Shown in pieces: positions 6,790-14,615 of a DNA stretch of 27,377 nucleotides. The stretch is from UBA2645 sp044360285 (GTDB lineage: Bacteria; Pseudomonadota; Alphaproteobacteria; Rickettsiales; UBA1997): the NCBI GenBank assembly GCA_044360285.1, contig JBIKKP010000021.1, positions 1 through 27,377 on the forward strand, read 5' to 3'. A program made the position numbers and the translations under genes. Below the pieces are notes generated by a model that made no database searches, was not told where the DNA came from, and saw nothing but the letters and a program-made list of their open reading frames with translations. Numbering within the stretch: the first letter of the stretch is position 1; the number at the start of each line of letters is the position of its first letter.

Positions 6790-7782
6790 TTAGAAAATTC
6801 GAGATAGAGAATAGTCCAATATCGCAACTAAATTTTTCTTTTGCGCTTCATTTGAAAAAATTTCCAAATTCTGCATCGCAAGTTTTTGATAATGCGAAGC
6901 AAGATTGCGCGCTGCTTCAAAGCCTTTGTGCTTTTCAATCAATGCCAAAATTGCCGCAAGGTCGCTAAGGTTTCGGTCGCTGCCAAGCAAGTTTTTTGTA
7001 AAACTCTGCTCAATGAAGGTGCGCTCTGCTTCATTTGCACGCTCAAAAGTTAGGATGATTGGCAGCGTCACCTTTCCTTCAAAAAAATCATTTCCCACAT
7101 CTTTACCAAGCACATTTTCTTGCGATGAATAGTCGAGCAAGTCATCAACGATTTGAAAAATTATTCCCAGATTTTTACCAAATTCGCGAAGTGCAGCGAT
7201 TTTACTTTCGTCATAAGAGCTAATAATTGCGCCAGCTTCGCAGGCTGCAGAAAAAAGTATGGCGGTTTTTCCAAAAATAATTTCGAGATATTTTTCCTTA
7301 GAAAGTGCAACATCGGTTGAGTTTTCAAGCTGCATCACTTCGCCATCAGCCATAACCGACGAGGCTTTTGAAAGCAGGTCCAAAGCGCGTAAATTCTGGC
7401 AGCGCACCATTAATTGGAAGGCAATCGAGAATAGATAATCGCCAACCAAAATGCTCGATTTATTGTCCCAAATCGCATTAGCGGTTTTTTTGCCGCGCCT
7501 TACTTCGCTTGTGTCGACAACGTCATCGTGAAGCAAAGTTGCCGAGTGAATTAACTCAACTGCCGCAGCCAAATTGTGATGTTTTTCGATAATTTTTGCG
7601 CCGCAAACTTGCGCAGATAAAAGCAGTAAAACCGGGCGAATTCGCTTGCCGCCAGAAGAAATAAGATGCTTAGAAATTTCGGCAATTAGCGGCGACTTTC
7701 CCACCGCAAAATCAAGAATGATTTGATCAATTTTTTTTAAATCAGGCGACAGTTTCAAAAAAACGTCAGAGAGTTCTTTCAT
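6790..7782 (-). CDS. ispB: Long-chain polyprenyl diphosphate synthase (octaprenyl-type)
   Basis: A 330-residue trans-isoprenyl diphosphate synthase that extends farnesyl diphosphate with isopentenyl diphosphate to make the ubiquinone side chain. Visible motifs are G-G-K-R-I-R-P (44-50), the first Asp-rich motif D-D-V-V-D (86-90), G-D-Y-L near 114, and the second Asp-rich motif D-D-L-L-D (213-217) followed by G-K-D-V-G-N-D and G-K-V-T-L-P. Small residues just before the first Asp motif (H-S-A-T-L-L-H) agree with a long product; the exact chain length is not predictable. TAGGA about eight bases upstream supports the ATG. It sits 19 bp after the small helical protein gene and 2 bp before the IalB-family gene. 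Confidence 0.9.
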   Translation of the reverse strand: MKELSDVFLKLSPDLKKIDQIILDFAVGKSPLIAEISKHLISSGGKRIRPVLLLLSAQVCGAKIIEKHHNLAAAVELIHSATLLHDDVVDTSEVRRGKKTANAIWDNKSSILVGDYLFSIAFQLMVRCQNLRALDLLSKASSVMADGEVMQLENSTDVALSKEKYLEIIFGKTAILFSAACEAGAIISSYDESKIAALREFGKNLGIIFQIVDDLLDYSSQENVLGKDVGNDFFEGKVTLPIILTFERANEAERTFIEQSFTKNLLGSDRNLSDLAAILALIEKHKGFEAARNLASHYQKLAMQNLEIFSNEAQKKNLVAILDYSLSRIF

Positions 7783-7801
7783 ATCAAAATCCTAGAGCCG
7801 C

Positions 7802-8113
7802 TTACTTCTGACCTTCACTGTAGAGTATGAGGATTTTGTTTTTACATTCCTCGATCTTGGCTGAGATGTTGTTTAAAGCCTCACGAATTGACTCAGTAGT
7901 TCTGGTCGATTCGCCACTTTTTACAAATTCGATATATTGTGTAGTGAGCTGCTCAACGCAGTCTTCAAGGCGGTTGGTGACTTCTTCAATGATGGCAAAT
8001 TGTTGCGACGAAAGCTGGTGGCTGCTGTCTTCAGCGGCTTTCACTAAACGATCGGCATAGGAATAGTATTCAAGAATCTCGTTATAGATTTGCTCTTGTT
8101 TTGATGTCGCCAT
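7802..8113 (-). CDS. Small, predicted all-helical protein of unknown function
   Basis: A 103-residue protein, acidic overall, with no signal peptide or membrane segment. It appears almost wholly alpha-helical with heptad-like spacing (for example I-I-E-E-V-T-N-R-L-E-D-C-V and I-S-A-K-I-E-E-C-K-N-K-I), suggesting a coiled-coil or helical bundle. I do not recognise the family. The ATG has no clear ribosome site. It opens a three-gene set with the polyprenyl synthase and IalB-family genes, separated from the upstream cca gene by 97 bp that contains a TTGACT hexamer (minus strand, near 8184) without a convincing -10 partner. Confidence 0.7.
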   Translation of the reverse strand: MATSKQEQIYNEILEYYSYADRLVKAAEDSSHQLSSQQFAIIEEVTNRLEDCVEQLTTQYIEFVKSGESTRTTESIREALNNISAKIEECKNKILILYSEGQK

Positions 8114-8210
8114 TTGATTTGAAAGATGGTTTTGAAGCTAGAATGCAAAGGTCGCGCGAACCTATTTTTGGAAGTGGCAAAGTCAATTATTCAAGCTGAA
8201 TTTGCTTATT

Positions 8211-9422
8211 TCAATTTTTGGCTCTGCTTAAAAAATTGAGCAAAGATTTTTTATCAGGTAAGAAATTATTTTTTGCCCAAAAGTTTTTAGCCAATGAAAG
8301 AGCTTCTCCAAGCTCTTTTCTAGCAAAACCAAGAGTGATTAAATCCTCGGCTTTTAGTGGAAAATTTGGCAGCGAAAAATTCTGTAAAAATTCGAGATTT
8401 TTCTTAGAAAATTTCTGCCGTTTCTTGCTGATAAGAAAAAAGTAAAGGTCTTGAATTAGGTCCTTCTCGTGCCAAAGAAGAAGGTGTTTCAAATTATCCA
8501 AGTTAATTTCGACATCAAAATTTTTGGCAAGAAAATTGCAGAGATTTTTTTCATAATTTGTTGCACAAATTTCGTTAAAAAACTCGGGCAAATTTGTGTC
8601 TTTATCAACAAAAAGACAGGCGATTTTTAGCGAGGCTTTTGCGCTAAAGTTACATTTTTTTTCTAGCACAAAAAGTTGTTCCAAACTTTTTAAATCAAAG
8701 CGTTTAGTAAAAATTTCAGCAGCAATTTTTGTGCGGCGCATTTCGCTCAAAACATAAAGCAGCGATTTTTTTTCTTCGCTTAAAAGCAGCTTAAAAAATT
8801 CTTGTCTGATTCTTTCGCGCGAAAGTTTTTTTAGATTTATTTTGTGTTTTATGCAGGCTTCAAGCGCTTTGTTATCAAGGCTTATGGCATATTCACAGCT
8901 GAAGCGAAAAAAGCGTAAAATGCGCAAAAAATCTTCAGTAATTCTTTTGTCGCAATCGCCAATAAAAATTACTTTGCGTTTTTTGATATCAGAAACTCCG
9001 CCAAAATAATCAAAAACCGTGCCGTTAACATCGAGATAGAGCGCGTTGATTGTAAAGTCGCGGCGCGCGGCATCAAAAAAATAATCATCAACAAATTCAG
9101 CTTCAAAATAGCGCCCATCGTGATTTTTTTCGTGGCGCAAAGTAGTAATTTCAAAATTTTTCTGATTTAGAACTGCAGTCACCGTGCCATATTTAACACC
9201 AGTTGGCACGGCTTTGATGTCATTTCTTTGTAAAATTTCGATGACTTCTTGTGGCGTAAATTTTGTGGCAAAATCGAAATCATTTATTTCTTTTTCCAAA
9301 ATCAAATCGCGTACGCAGCCACCAACAAGAAGGATTTGTGAAGAAAAAACGGCAAAAATTTCTTTAACTTCGATCGGTAATTTTTCGACAAAATTGGGGT
9401 AAGAAAATTCGCGTACCCTCAT
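8211..9422 (-). CDS. cca: CCA-adding tRNA nucleotidyltransferase / poly(A) polymerase family
   Basis: A 403-residue class II nucleotidyltransferase that adds or repairs the 3' CCA of tRNA. The head domain shows L-V-G-G-C-V-R-D (32-39) and the metal-binding pair D48-F-D50, then R-R-D-F-T-I-N-A-L-Y near 130 and R-I-L-R-F-F-R-F near 167-175, the standard nucleotide-selecting region. The C-terminal part (about 230-403) is Lys- and Phe-rich and poorly conserved. The ATG lies directly after the lpxI TAG, so the two are co-transcribed. Because alphaproteobacteria usually have one such enzyme, CCA addition is preferred over polyadenylation; sequence alone does not exclude PcnB-like activity. Confidence 0.88.
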   Translation of the reverse strand: MRVREFSYPNFVEKLPIEVKEIFAVFSSQILLVGGCVRDLILEKEINDFDFATKFTPQEVIEILQRNDIKAVPTGVKYGTVTAVLNQKNFEITTLRHEKNHDGRYFEAEFVDDYFFDAARRDFTINALYLDVNGTVFDYFGGVSDIKKRKVIFIGDCDKRITEDFLRILRFFRFSCEYAISLDNKALEACIKHKINLKKLSRERIRQEFFKLLLSEEKKSLLYVLSEMRRTKIAAEIFTKRFDLKSLEQLFVLEKKCNFSAKASLKIACLFVDKDTNLPEFFNEICATNYEKNLCNFLAKNFDVEINLDNLKHLLLWHEKDLIQDLYFFLISKKRQKFSKKNLEFLQNFSLPNFPLKAEDLITLGFARKELGEALSLAKNFWAKNNFLPDKKSLLNFLSRAKN

Positions 9423-10250
9423 CTAGATCACGATTAGAAACATGCCTAACGTATCGGCTTTTGCAATTACTTCATCTTTTTGTAAAACCAGAGTAGAGCC
9501 AGCCTCAATGGCAATTCCCTTGATCTGTGAATCGAAACAATTTTCAATCGTTGCCAGTCCAATTGTTGGTAAATCTGCCTTCTTATTTTGTTTGGCTTTC
9601 TTCATTTTGACCAAAACTGAATTTTGTAAGTAGGCAACGGGAAGATTTTTGCATCTCTTGATCATCTCATCCGTTCCTTCCAAAGCCTCAACGGCGATGA
9701 TTTGCTTTTGCGCAACAACCAAAGATTGACCAACATCGAAGTGTGAAAAGTTTTTTATCGCTTTCACGCCAAGGGCAATATCATCAAGATTCTCGTGGCT
9801 TGGCGCGGTTTTGGTCAGCACACCTTTCTTAGAAATTACACAATCAAGCAGCTCGTCGATTCGAAGAATTTTAAAACCTTCTTTCTCAAAAAATTTAACC
9901 ACAGAGTTTAGAACCGCGTTGTCTCCGAGGATTTTATTGGCAAGAATTTTGGACACCAAAATTGCACCTTTTTTGTCAACTTTCAGTGAAGAAAAATTTG
10001 GCTTGGTCACGCCGCCAACAAAAACTAAATTTTTTATTTGGTGTTTTTTCATCTCACTTAAAAACCTTTCAACCTCACCATAGCCTAGCTTCACTGGGTT
10101 AAATGCAGAATAATCTTCTTCGTAATTTTCACCATCGAGTTGAAAAATTGCGAATTTCCGGCCTTTTTTTTGACAGTCTTCAATAAGCATTTGCGGCAAT
10201 TTTCCACGTCCAGCAAAGATCGCTAAGTTTTCTAAATTATCGCTAGGCAT
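9423..10250 (-). CDS. lpxI: UDP-2,3-diacylglucosamine pyrophosphatase LpxI
   Basis: A 275-residue LpxI (formerly DUF1009), which hydrolyses UDP-2,3-diacylglucosamine to lipid X and UMP in lipid A synthesis and replaces LpxH in most alphaproteobacteria. Recognisable blocks are L-A-I-F-A-G-R-G-K-L-P near the N-terminus, the G-Y-G-E-V-E-R-F and L-V-F-V-G-G-V-T-K-P stretch near 53-80, K-I-L-G-D-N-A-V-L, and G-Q-S-L-V-V-A-Q-K-Q-I-I-A-V-E-A-L-E-G-T-D near 173-195. Its ATG overlaps the end of the SDR gene by 8 bp and its stop touches the cca start. Its presence implies that the organism makes lipid A. Confidence 0.93.
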   Translation of the reverse strand: MPSDNLENLAIFAGRGKLPQMLIEDCQKKGRKFAIFQLDGENYEEDYSAFNPVKLGYGEVERFLSEMKKHQIKNLVFVGGVTKPNFSSLKVDKKGAILVSKILANKILGDNAVLNSVVKFFEKEGFKILRIDELLDCVISKKGVLTKTAPSHENLDDIALGVKAIKNFSHFDVGQSLVVAQKQIIAVEALEGTDEMIKRCKNLPVAYLQNSVLVKMKKAKQNKKADLPTIGLATIENCFDSQIKGIAIEAGSTLVLQKDEVIAKADTLGMFLIVI

Positions 10251-11004
10251 GATTTAATGACGCACCTCCATCAACAAAAATAATTTCACCATTTACGAAA
10301 TCGTTAGAAAGCAAAAAGCCAACAGTCTGTAAGATGTTTTCAACTTCGCCTTTGCTTTTTAGTGGAATTTTTTTGATCAAATTTTCCGTCTCAATTTTAG
10401 GGTTTTTTTCATCAATACTATTGAGAATGAAGCCTGGCGCAATGCCATTAACTCTAATTTGTGGCGCTAATTCAAGCGCCAACATCTTGGTCATTTCGGC
10501 AAGAGATTTTTTACTGAGCAAGTAATGAAAGTAGTTCGTGTCAAAACGTGTAATGTTTTTGTCAATCATGTTGATGACTTGCGCATTTTTGAGATTTTTT
10601 TGCGCAACATTTTTGGCAAACTCTTGCGTTAAAATTAGCGGAGAAAAAAGATGGATGTTGAAGTTGTCAAGCAAGACAGAGTCTAGGCCGGTAAGCAATT
10701 TTGATTTATTGAAAATCGAGGCGTTGTTGATGAGTAAATTCCAATTTGGAAATTTTTTTATGACTTCTTTAGCAAGATTTTTTGCCGCATCTTTTTTGCT
10801 TAAATCGCTGCTAAAAATTTCGCATTTTACGCCAAAATTTTTAGCAATTTCGTTTTGTAATTTTTTTGCATCCAGCGCTGATTTATTGTAAGAAACAGCC
10901 ACATCAAAACCTTGAGAAGCAACATAAAAAGCCATTTCGCGCCCTATTCTCTTTGCTGCACCAGTGATTAAAACAGCACCTGTTCTATTGATTTTTTTGC
11001 TCAT
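10243..11004 (-). CDS. Short-chain dehydrogenase of the pteridine reductase (PTR1/FolM) type
   Basis: A 253-residue NADP-type SDR. The cofactor loop is T-G-A-A-K-R-I-G (14-21), with N-N-A-S at 93-96 and the catalytic Y161-x3-K165. The position usually held by Ser is Asp148 in I-N-M-I-D, 13 residues before Tyr161. This Asp and its spacing are what Leishmania PTR1 uses (Asp181/Tyr194/Lys198), so the enzyme may reduce dihydropterins or dihydrofolate. The following A-L-E-L-A-P-x-I-R-V-N-G stretch also matches. The start is set at the ATG of 11004, overlapping obgE by 20 bp; a GTG at 11037 is possible but would extend the overlap to 53 bp. The stop overlaps lpxI by 8 bp. The substrate is inferred. 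Confidence 0.8.
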   Translation of the reverse strand: MSKKINRTGAVLITGAAKRIGREMAFYVASQGFDVAVSYNKSALDAKKLQNEIAKNFGVKCEIFSSDLSKKDAAKNLAKEVIKKFPNWNLLINNASIFNKSKLLTGLDSVLLDNFNIHLFSPLILTQEFAKNVAQKNLKNAQVINMIDKNITRFDTNYFHYLLSKKSLAEMTKMLALELAPQIRVNGIAPGFILNSIDEKNPKIETENLIKKIPLKSKGEVENILQTVGFLLSNDFVNGEIIFVDGGASLNHA

Positions 11005-12013
11005 CACGATTTTGAATAATTTTTTTCCACAACTCACGCAAAACTTCTTTTACGCCTTCACTTGTTGCAGCAGAAATTGCAAAAATTTTTGGAGATTTTT
11101 GTCCAGATTTCTTAAGAAATTTTTTCAACTCATCAGTTTTTTTCTTTAACTCATCAGCTGTAAGAAGGTCGACTTTATTGAGCGCAACGACTTCTGCTTT
11201 TTCAAGCAATTCTGGGCTGTAATCAGCAAGCTCTTCACGAATTGTTTGATAATTTTGCACAACATCTTCACTGCTTGCGTCAAGCAAATGCAACAAAACG
11301 CCGCAACGCTCAACGTGTTTCAAGAAACGATCTCCCAAACCTTTTCCTTGCGAAGCGCCTTTGATTAGACCAGGAATATCAGCTAAAACAAATTCCTTCT
11401 CATCGACATAGACCACGCCCAGCTGTGGCTTTAAAGTAGTAAAAGGATAGTCAGCAATTTTTGGTTTTGCGCGTGTTGTGACACTCAAGAAAGTTGATTT
11501 TCCTGCATTTGGCATACCAAGTAAACCAGCGTCGGAAAGTAGTTTTAGTTTAAGCCAAATACATTTTTCTTCACCATCTTCGCCTTTCTGCGCGTAGGTT
11601 GGAGCTTGGTTAATTGAACTTTTGAAATTGCTGTTTCCAAGTCCACCACGACCACCTTTTGCAATAACAAATTGCTCACCATCAATCATCAAATCAGCGA
11701 TTATTTCATTTTCATCTTCGCTCAAAACTTGCGTTCCAAGCGGTACGCGCAAAATCAAATCATCACCCGAAGGTCCGTTTCTGTTAGCTCCCGAGCCACG
11801 CACACCGCTTTTTGCAATGAAGTGCTGTTGAAAACGAAAGTCGATTAGCGTGTTTAAATCCTTGCTACATTCAAGAATAACGCTGCCGCCGCGACCGCCG
11901 TCACCACCGTCTGGACCGCCGCGCGGAATAAATTTTTCACGACGAAAACTTGACGCGCCATTTCCGCCATTTCCTGCTTTTAAATGAACTTTTGCTTCAT
12001 CGATAAATTGCAT
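10985..12013 (-). CDS. obgE: Obg-family GTPase (CgtA/ObgE)
   Basis: A 342-residue essential GTPase that binds the large ribosomal subunit and links assembly to stress signalling. Residues 1-158 form the Gly-rich Obg fold (G-N-G-G-N-G-A-S-S-F-R-R-E-K-F and G-G-P-D-G-G-D-G-G-R-G-G). The G domain has G-M-P-N-A-G-K-S (166-173), the switch T-T-L near 192, D-I-P-G (212-215), N-K-V-D (279-282) and S-A-A (314-316). There is no long variable C-terminal extension. AAGG six bases upstream supports the ATG. The usual rplU-rpmA neighbours are absent; here it lies between the IMPase-like gene (8 bp upstream) and the SDR gene. Confidence 0.95.
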   Translation of the reverse strand: MQFIDEAKVHLKAGNGGNGASSFRREKFIPRGGPDGGDGGRGGSVILECSKDLNTLIDFRFQQHFIAKSGVRGSGANRNGPSGDDLILRVPLGTQVLSEDENEIIADLMIDGEQFVIAKGGRGGLGNSNFKSSINQAPTYAQKGEDGEEKCIWLKLKLLSDAGLLGMPNAGKSTFLSVTTRAKPKIADYPFTTLKPQLGVVYVDEKEFVLADIPGLIKGASQGKGLGDRFLKHVERCGVLLHLLDASSEDVVQNYQTIREELADYSPELLEKAEVVALNKVDLLTADELKKKTDELKKFLKKSGQKSPKIFAISAATSEGVKEVLRELWKKIIQNRDEQKNQ

Positions 12014-12021
12014 TGAGTGCC

Positions 12022-12732
12022 TTAATTACTGATTACAAAGAAGTTTTCTTCTTCCAAAACTTTTCCACCGGCTTCGCGAACTAGAACAAAAAATGGCGAT
12101 AAAAGGTCGCTATGTTCTTTGCTAAATATCGTCATTTCCATACGCGCCGAAGCAACATAGGCAAGCTCAAGTAGCGGGCTTCCATAGGCGCGATGAGAGA
12201 ATTTTTTTCCAGCAATTTTTTTGCTTAAAAAGTTCAAATCTTGCGAAGCGCAAATAAAAACTTCTGACGAACCTCTTTTTGAAACGCGCACACGACGTTT
12301 ATTGACAAAGGCTCCAAAACCCTTCTCGCCGTAAAGCATTTCGCCGCCAACAACTTTGTAAATTGCCGCAGCAATTCCTTCTTTTTTTCCACTAGCTTCA
12401 CGATGAATAAGCGCTACGCCAACAGTGAAATCAGGGTTCGCACGACTTAAATTATCGATGCCATCAATTGGAAAAACGACAAAAGCATATTCAGAATTTT
12501 TGCCACAAAGCGCTTTTTCACCGTCAGAAAAAATGATGTCATAATCAGGGCGAAGGCGCGTGAATTCATCAGCTAGAACTTGTTTGCAGCGCGTGTAGCA
12601 TGAGTTAGCAAATTTATTGGCTGATAGTGAGTTTGTTTGCAGATTTTCAAGTTCAAGAAAGTCGCGCGACATGCGCGCTGTGGCGTTTTCGATTGCTTTA
12701 ACAATGATGTTGAGGTTGGCGCTATATCTCAT
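12022..12732 (-). CDS. Inositol-monophosphatase-fold protein with degenerate metal site
   Basis: A 236-residue member of the IMPase/SuhB superfamily, recognisable from R-P-D-Y-D-I-I near 61-67, P-I-D-G-x-D-N at 88-94, the F-T-V-G-V-A-L core, Y-G-E-K-G-F-G-A-F-V-N near 134-144, and the late Y-G-S-P-L-L-E-L-A-Y-V-A-S-A-R and V-R-E-A-G-G-K-V. In active enzymes the metal motif is D-P-x-D-G-T; here it reads F87-P-I-D90-G-I92, losing the first Asp and the Thr. The E-E pair before it reads S-D-G-E, and the usual T/A-x-x-D motif reads C-Y-T-R. D209 is kept, but the W-D-x-A-A-G context is now S-D-L-L-S-P. It is probably catalytically dead or altered. It starts 4 bp after the sdhA stop, 8 bp before obgE. 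Confidence 0.75.
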   Translation of the reverse strand: MRYSANLNIIVKAIENATARMSRDFLELENLQTNSLSANKFANSCYTRCKQVLADEFTRLRPDYDIIFSDGEKALCGKNSEYAFVVFPIDGIDNLSRANPDFTVGVALIHREASGKKEGIAAAIYKVVGGEMLYGEKGFGAFVNKRRVRVSKRGSSEVFICASQDLNFLSKKIAGKKFSHRAYGSPLLELAYVASARMEMTIFSKEHSDLLSPFFVLVREAGGKVLEEENFFVISN

Positions 12733-12736
12733 GAAG

Positions 12737-14557
12737 TTAGTATGTTCTAGGTTGAAGAGCGATATTTAATTGAGGAATTTCAGAAAGATTTCTGACTGGC
12801 TTTAATGAAAAAGCCAGCTGCTGCTTGGTTTCGTCAGATATTTTTACTAAACTATGAGCTAAAAAAGCATTATCATCGCGATTAATAAAATCGCTGCGGA
12901 AGTGCGCTCCGCGGCTTTCTTCGCGATTTAATGCAGCAAAATTTGCTGCCAAAGAATTCAAAAAAAGATTTTTTAATTCGAAATAAGCAACCAGCTCTTC
13001 GTTCCACAGTAAATTTCGGTTAGAAATTTTATATTTTTTGAAGTAAGAAAAAAGCTCCCAAGTCTTTTCTAGGCAGGCTTTAAGCAAAGTTTCGTTGCGG
13101 AAAACGCCAAGGTTTTTTTCATTATTTTCCTGCAGCAGCTTCTTCATTTCATGCAGAGTCATGTTGAGACTTCCTGTACGTGACTCGCTAGACTCTGATA
13201 TGCCTGAAGCATGCGCAGGAAGCCTCAGCGTGACAGAGTCGGAGAAAATGTTTTTAAAATTTTCAATTTTTTCTGCAGCGATTTTTTCGGCTAATCCAGA
13301 GAATTTTTGCGTGATTTTTTCCGCCGCTTTTTTTCCGGCAATTTTGCCAAAAACGACTAAATCAAGCAGAGAGTTGCAGCCTAAGCGATTAGCGCCGTGA
13401 ACTGATAAACAAGCAGCTTCGCCAACTGCAAAAAGCCCGTCAATTACTTCACAATCTAGATTAGTTGGAATGCCGCCCATCGAGTAATGAGCGGAAGGCG
13501 CAACGGGAATTAAATCTTTTTTTACATCAAGCCTGGCGAAGTTTTTTACTAATTCGACAACACCAGGAAGCTTGCTGTGCAAGACTTCGTCACTTAGATG
13601 ACGAAGATCGAGATAGAGAAAACTTTTGTCCTTTCCACAACCCCTTCCTTCAAAAATTTCCTTGGCCATTGCTTGCGAAATAACGTCGCGCGAGGCAAGC
13701 TCCATCATTTTTGGCGCATATTTTTGCATGAAGCGCTCATTCAAATTATTGAGCAAATATCCACCCTCACCCCTTGCTGCTTCAGTAATTAGAAAGCCGC
13801 AGCCCGCAATTCCAGTTGGATGAAATTGCACAAATTCCATATCTTGCAGCGGCAAACCTTCTTGCAAAACCAGGCCAGAACCATCGCCACTACAAATTAG
13901 AGACGAGGTGGTGTTTTGATAAATTTGACTGTAGCCACCGGTTGCAAGAATTAAATTTTTGCTTTCAAAAATTACTAACTCGCCAGAATTAAGATCAATC
14001 GCCAAGCAGCCGTGGCAGTGGTTCTGTGACTCAATCAATAAATCAGTGACAAAGATTTCGCTGAAAACTTTTACGCCAATTTTTAGCACTTGCTCGTGCA
14101 GCGAATGCAAAATTGCGTGACCGGTTTTGTCTTTAGAATAACAGGCGCGGTGAGCAATTGAGCCTTGGCCAAAATCAGTTGTTTGGCCGCCATAAGCACG
14201 CTGAGAAATTTTTCCATCAGCATTTCGTGAAAAAACTACACCAAATTTTTCCAAAGCGCGCACTGCTGCTGGCGCTTGCGAGCATAAAATTTCAACCGCA
14301 TCAGCATCGGCTAAAAAATCTCCACCTTTAAGTGTGTCATAAGCGTGCCACTTCCAATCATCTGCACCAACATTTTCAAGTGCGGCATTAATTCCACCTT
14401 TCGCAGCAACCGTGTGGCTTGAGCTGGGATGAACTTTACTGATTATGGCAATTTTTTTGGCGCCAGAATTTGCAGCGGAAATTGCCGCCATCAAACCGGC
14501 TCCACCAGCGCCAATTATGACTAAATCGAATTGTTCTTTTCTGACTTTGAAATCCAT
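12737..14557 (-). CDS. sdhA: Succinate dehydrogenase flavoprotein subunit
   Basis: A 606-residue SdhA of complex II, oxidising succinate to fumarate and passing electrons to the iron-sulfur subunit. Visible features are the FAD loop G-A-G-G-A-G (16-21), the covalent-flavin His48 in S-S-H-T-V-A-A-K-G-G, the substrate His246 in H-P-T-G, the catalytic Arg290 in E-L-A-S-R-D, H357 in H-Y-S-M-G-G, and the H-G-A-N-R-L-G-C-N-S-L-L-D motif. The C-terminal R-E-S-R-G-A-H block is intact. An in-frame palindromic insert encodes about residues 441-466, between the flavoprotein core and the C-terminal helical domain. The ATG at 14557 is preferred over a TTG two codons upstream. No sdhB, sdhC or sdhD lies in the window. 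Confidence 0.95.
   Translation of the reverse strand: MDFKVRKEQFDLVIIGAGGAGLMAAISAANSGAKKIAIISKVHPSSSHTVAAKGGINAALENVGADDWKWHAYDTLKGGDFLADADAVEILCSQAPAAVRALEKFGVVFSRNADGKISQRAYGGQTTDFGQGSIAHRACYSKDKTGHAILHSLHEQVLKIGVKVFSEIFVTDLLIESQNHCHGCLAIDLNSGELVIFESKNLILATGGYSQIYQNTTSSLICSGDGSGLVLQEGLPLQDMEFVQFHPTGIAGCGFLITEAARGEGGYLLNNLNERFMQKYAPKMMELASRDVISQAMAKEIFEGRGCGKDKSFLYLDLRHLSDEVLHSKLPGVVELVKNFARLDVKKDLIPVAPSAHYSMGGIPTNLDCEVIDGLFAVGEAACLSVHGANRLGCNSLLDLVVFGKIAGKKAAEKITQKFSGLAEKIAAEKIENFKNIFSDSVTLRLPAHASGISESSESRTGSLNMTLHEMKKLLQENNEKNLGVFRNETLLKACLEKTWELFSYFKKYKISNRNLLWNEELVAYFELKNLFLNSLAANFAALNREESRGAHFRSDFINRDDNAFLAHSLVKISDETKQQLAFSLKPVRNLSEIPQLNIALQPRTY
13158..13234. repeat. Palindromic element inserted in frame in sdhA
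   Basis: Two 19-bp arms, GTCATGTTGAGACTTCCTG (13158-13176) and the reverse complement of GTCACGCTGAGGCTTCCTG (13216-13234), match at 16 of 19 positions; the three differences are transitions, most pairing as G-U in RNA. The centre contains a further ATGC-CTGAA-GCAT hairpin. AGAGTC occurs at 13155-13160 and 13235-13240 and could be a short duplication. The element encodes about 25 residues with no place in the SdhA family, keeping the frame open. This resembles the behaviour of Rickettsia palindromic elements. Confidence 0.75.
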
Positions 14558-14615
14558 TTGCAAAAATTAAGGCGCGCAAATTAGCGTCACAGCCTCACTT
14601 AAAACTAATTTTTTG

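Noticed and set aside
8114..8210. TTGACT hexamer and an imperfect AGGTCGCGCGAACCT palindrome between cca and the small helical protein gene
   Set aside because: No -10 box at proper spacing and the palindrome lacks one base of symmetry; too weak to annotate as a promoter or operator.
11005..11037. N-terminal extension of the SDR gene from a GTG
   Set aside because: It would only lengthen the overlap with obgE and adds residues before the normal SDR start; kept as an alternative.
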